Assembly: GCF_002368335.1 (NCBI RefSeq)
Contig: NZ_AP018288.1
Span: 2,191,269-2,255,268 of the forward strand
Direction: 5' to 3'
From: Nostoc sp. NIES-4103
Lineage (GTDB): Bacteria > Cyanobacteriota > Cyanobacteriia > Cyanobacteriales > Nostocaceae
DNA length: 64,000 nt
Shown here: in pieces, positions 63,342 to 64,000 of the stretch
How positions within the stretch are numbered: position 1 is the stretch's first letter
Layout: the number at the start of each line of letters is the position of its first letter
Notes under the pieces: generated by a model
What the model was told of the DNA's origin: nothing
Seen by the model: only the letters and a program-made list of their open reading frames with translations
Databases searched by the model: none
Program-made: the position numbers and the translations under genes

Positions 63342-64000
63342 CTAAGGTACTTCTATGGGAATCAAAGTGTTTTCCGGTAAATAGTTGCGAAAACGCCCTT
63401 CATCAGAGAGAACCACAATCAAACGTAGGGGATAATCTGGTGGAACTTGCAAATCTGCCCACGGTACCGCCACTTCCAAACAACTATTTAAAGCTACTTG
63501 AGCGCGGCTGAAACGTGGATGCCATTGATAACTGTCGCCAGCTTCTCGAAATTGCAACGATTGTGTCAGCAAATTAATCTCCAGATGATGGTGGAATAAA
63601 TAATTAACTGGCGCTGTATCGGGCACATCTGCTAGGGGAACTGGGCTGTTGTGCATTGTTTTATTGGGATAAAACCACAGCAAATTCAACTCTGGGGGCA
63701 AATCCTTTCCTGGCGCAACGCCACTTTTAAAGTCCACTCGCAAATAGAAATTGAGGTGGTCTACCCCATACCAAAGTCGCTGGATGACATTGCTGTTGTG
63801 CATCGTCCCCCGCGCCCCGCCAATTTCTAGGCGTCCGGCTTTGTCCCAGTCTTGCTCATCACCTTTACCATCAATCACAGGATGAATAAATCCTTGGGGT
63901 GTATGGTCGGCTCGTGCTTCGTGAACCTCCACTGCTTGCCTGAGATAGGATGGTATGGGTTCATTTAAAGCTTTGTAAATGCCAAACAGATGTTCCCGAA
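63342..64000 (-). CDS. C-terminal part of a probable GH57-type glycosidase (5' end outside window)
   Basis: An open frame of 219 codons runs in from the right edge. The first visible residues (REHLFGIYKALNEPIP) look like the end of a GH57-type alpha-amylase/mannosidase-like catalytic region. The rest is a beta-rich domain starting near FIHPVIDGKGDEQDW and containing HNSNVIQRLWYGVDHLNFYL, the pattern of the C-terminal sugar-binding-like domain of those cyanobacterial proteins. Active-site residues are off-window, so the family call is from the tail only. The gene ends in IPIEVP with the stop inside an inverted-repeat element. A GTG at 63932 is an internal Val, not the start, because the frame stays open beyond it. 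Confidence 0.65.
   Translation of the reverse strand, partial: REHLFGIYKALNEPIPSYLRQAVEVHEARADHTPQGFIHPVIDGKGDEQDWDKAGRLEIGGARGTMHNSNVIQRLWYGVDHLNFYLRVDFKSGVAPGKDLPPELNLLWFYPNKTMHNSPVPLADVPDTAPVNYLFHHHLEINLLTQSLQFREAGDSYQWHPRFSRAQVALNSCLEVAVPWADLQVPPDYPLRLIVVLSDEGRFRNYLPENTLIPIEVP

Overview
The window is chromosomal DNA of a cyanobacterium, most likely a filamentous Nostocales-type strain. This rests on frequent HIP1 octamers (GCGATCGC), cyanobacterium-restricted small proteins (a DUF4327 protein, a PEP-CTERM protein, serine/threonine kinases with zinc-ribbon and WD40 parts), and many short dispersed hairpin repeats between genes. No rRNA, tRNA, CRISPR array or complete transposase gene was seen.

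Positions 1-29951 hold a natural-product gene cluster, all on the minus strand. In transcription order it has a SAM methyltransferase and a condensation-like acyltransferase (overlapping genes), a 1.3 kb non-coding gap, two membrane fatty-acyl desaturases, a fatty acyl-AMP ligase (FAAL), a free ACP, a di-metal-carboxylate (AurF/CylC-like) enzyme, and a PKS module (KS-AT-DH*-cMT-KR-ACP). An unusual C/AMP-ligase/KR/PCP protein follows, then a second PKS module (KS-AT-cMT-half KR-ACP-TE), a lipocalin-like protein and a class 3 lipase cut by the window edge. The last three large junctions overlap by 4-8 bp. A working model is: FAAL loads a fatty acid on the ACP; desaturases and the CylC-like enzyme modify it; PKS A adds an alpha-methyl-beta-hydroxy ketide; the C/AL/KR/PCP protein adds a carboxylic-acid unit, perhaps through an ester; PKS B adds a methylated beta-keto unit; and the TE releases the product. 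I do not recognise the product.

Positions 30690-33060 carry an alpha/beta hydrolase, a DUF4112 protein and a YihY/BrkB membrane protein. Positions 33208-46157 are a divergent tandem duplication. Each unit has a coiled-coil tail, a TIGR03032-like gene (only a remnant in unit 1), a giant FG-GAP/RTX exoprotein gene and the start of a PEP-CTERM gene. The junction created a chimeric gene at 38714-39076.

Positions 46417-52403 encode a GMC oxidoreductase, an exostosin-like glycosyltransferase and a class A penicillin-binding protein. Positions 52880-56888 hold a PEP synthase-like protein whose expected phospho-histidine is aspartate, a radical SAM protein whose 5' end is cut by a repeat element, and a previously overlooked 39-codon peptide gene. 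Positions 57363-64000 hold two small cyanobacterial proteins, two Ser/Thr kinases (one with a seven-bladed WD40 propeller) and the C-terminal part of a probable GH57-type glycosidase.
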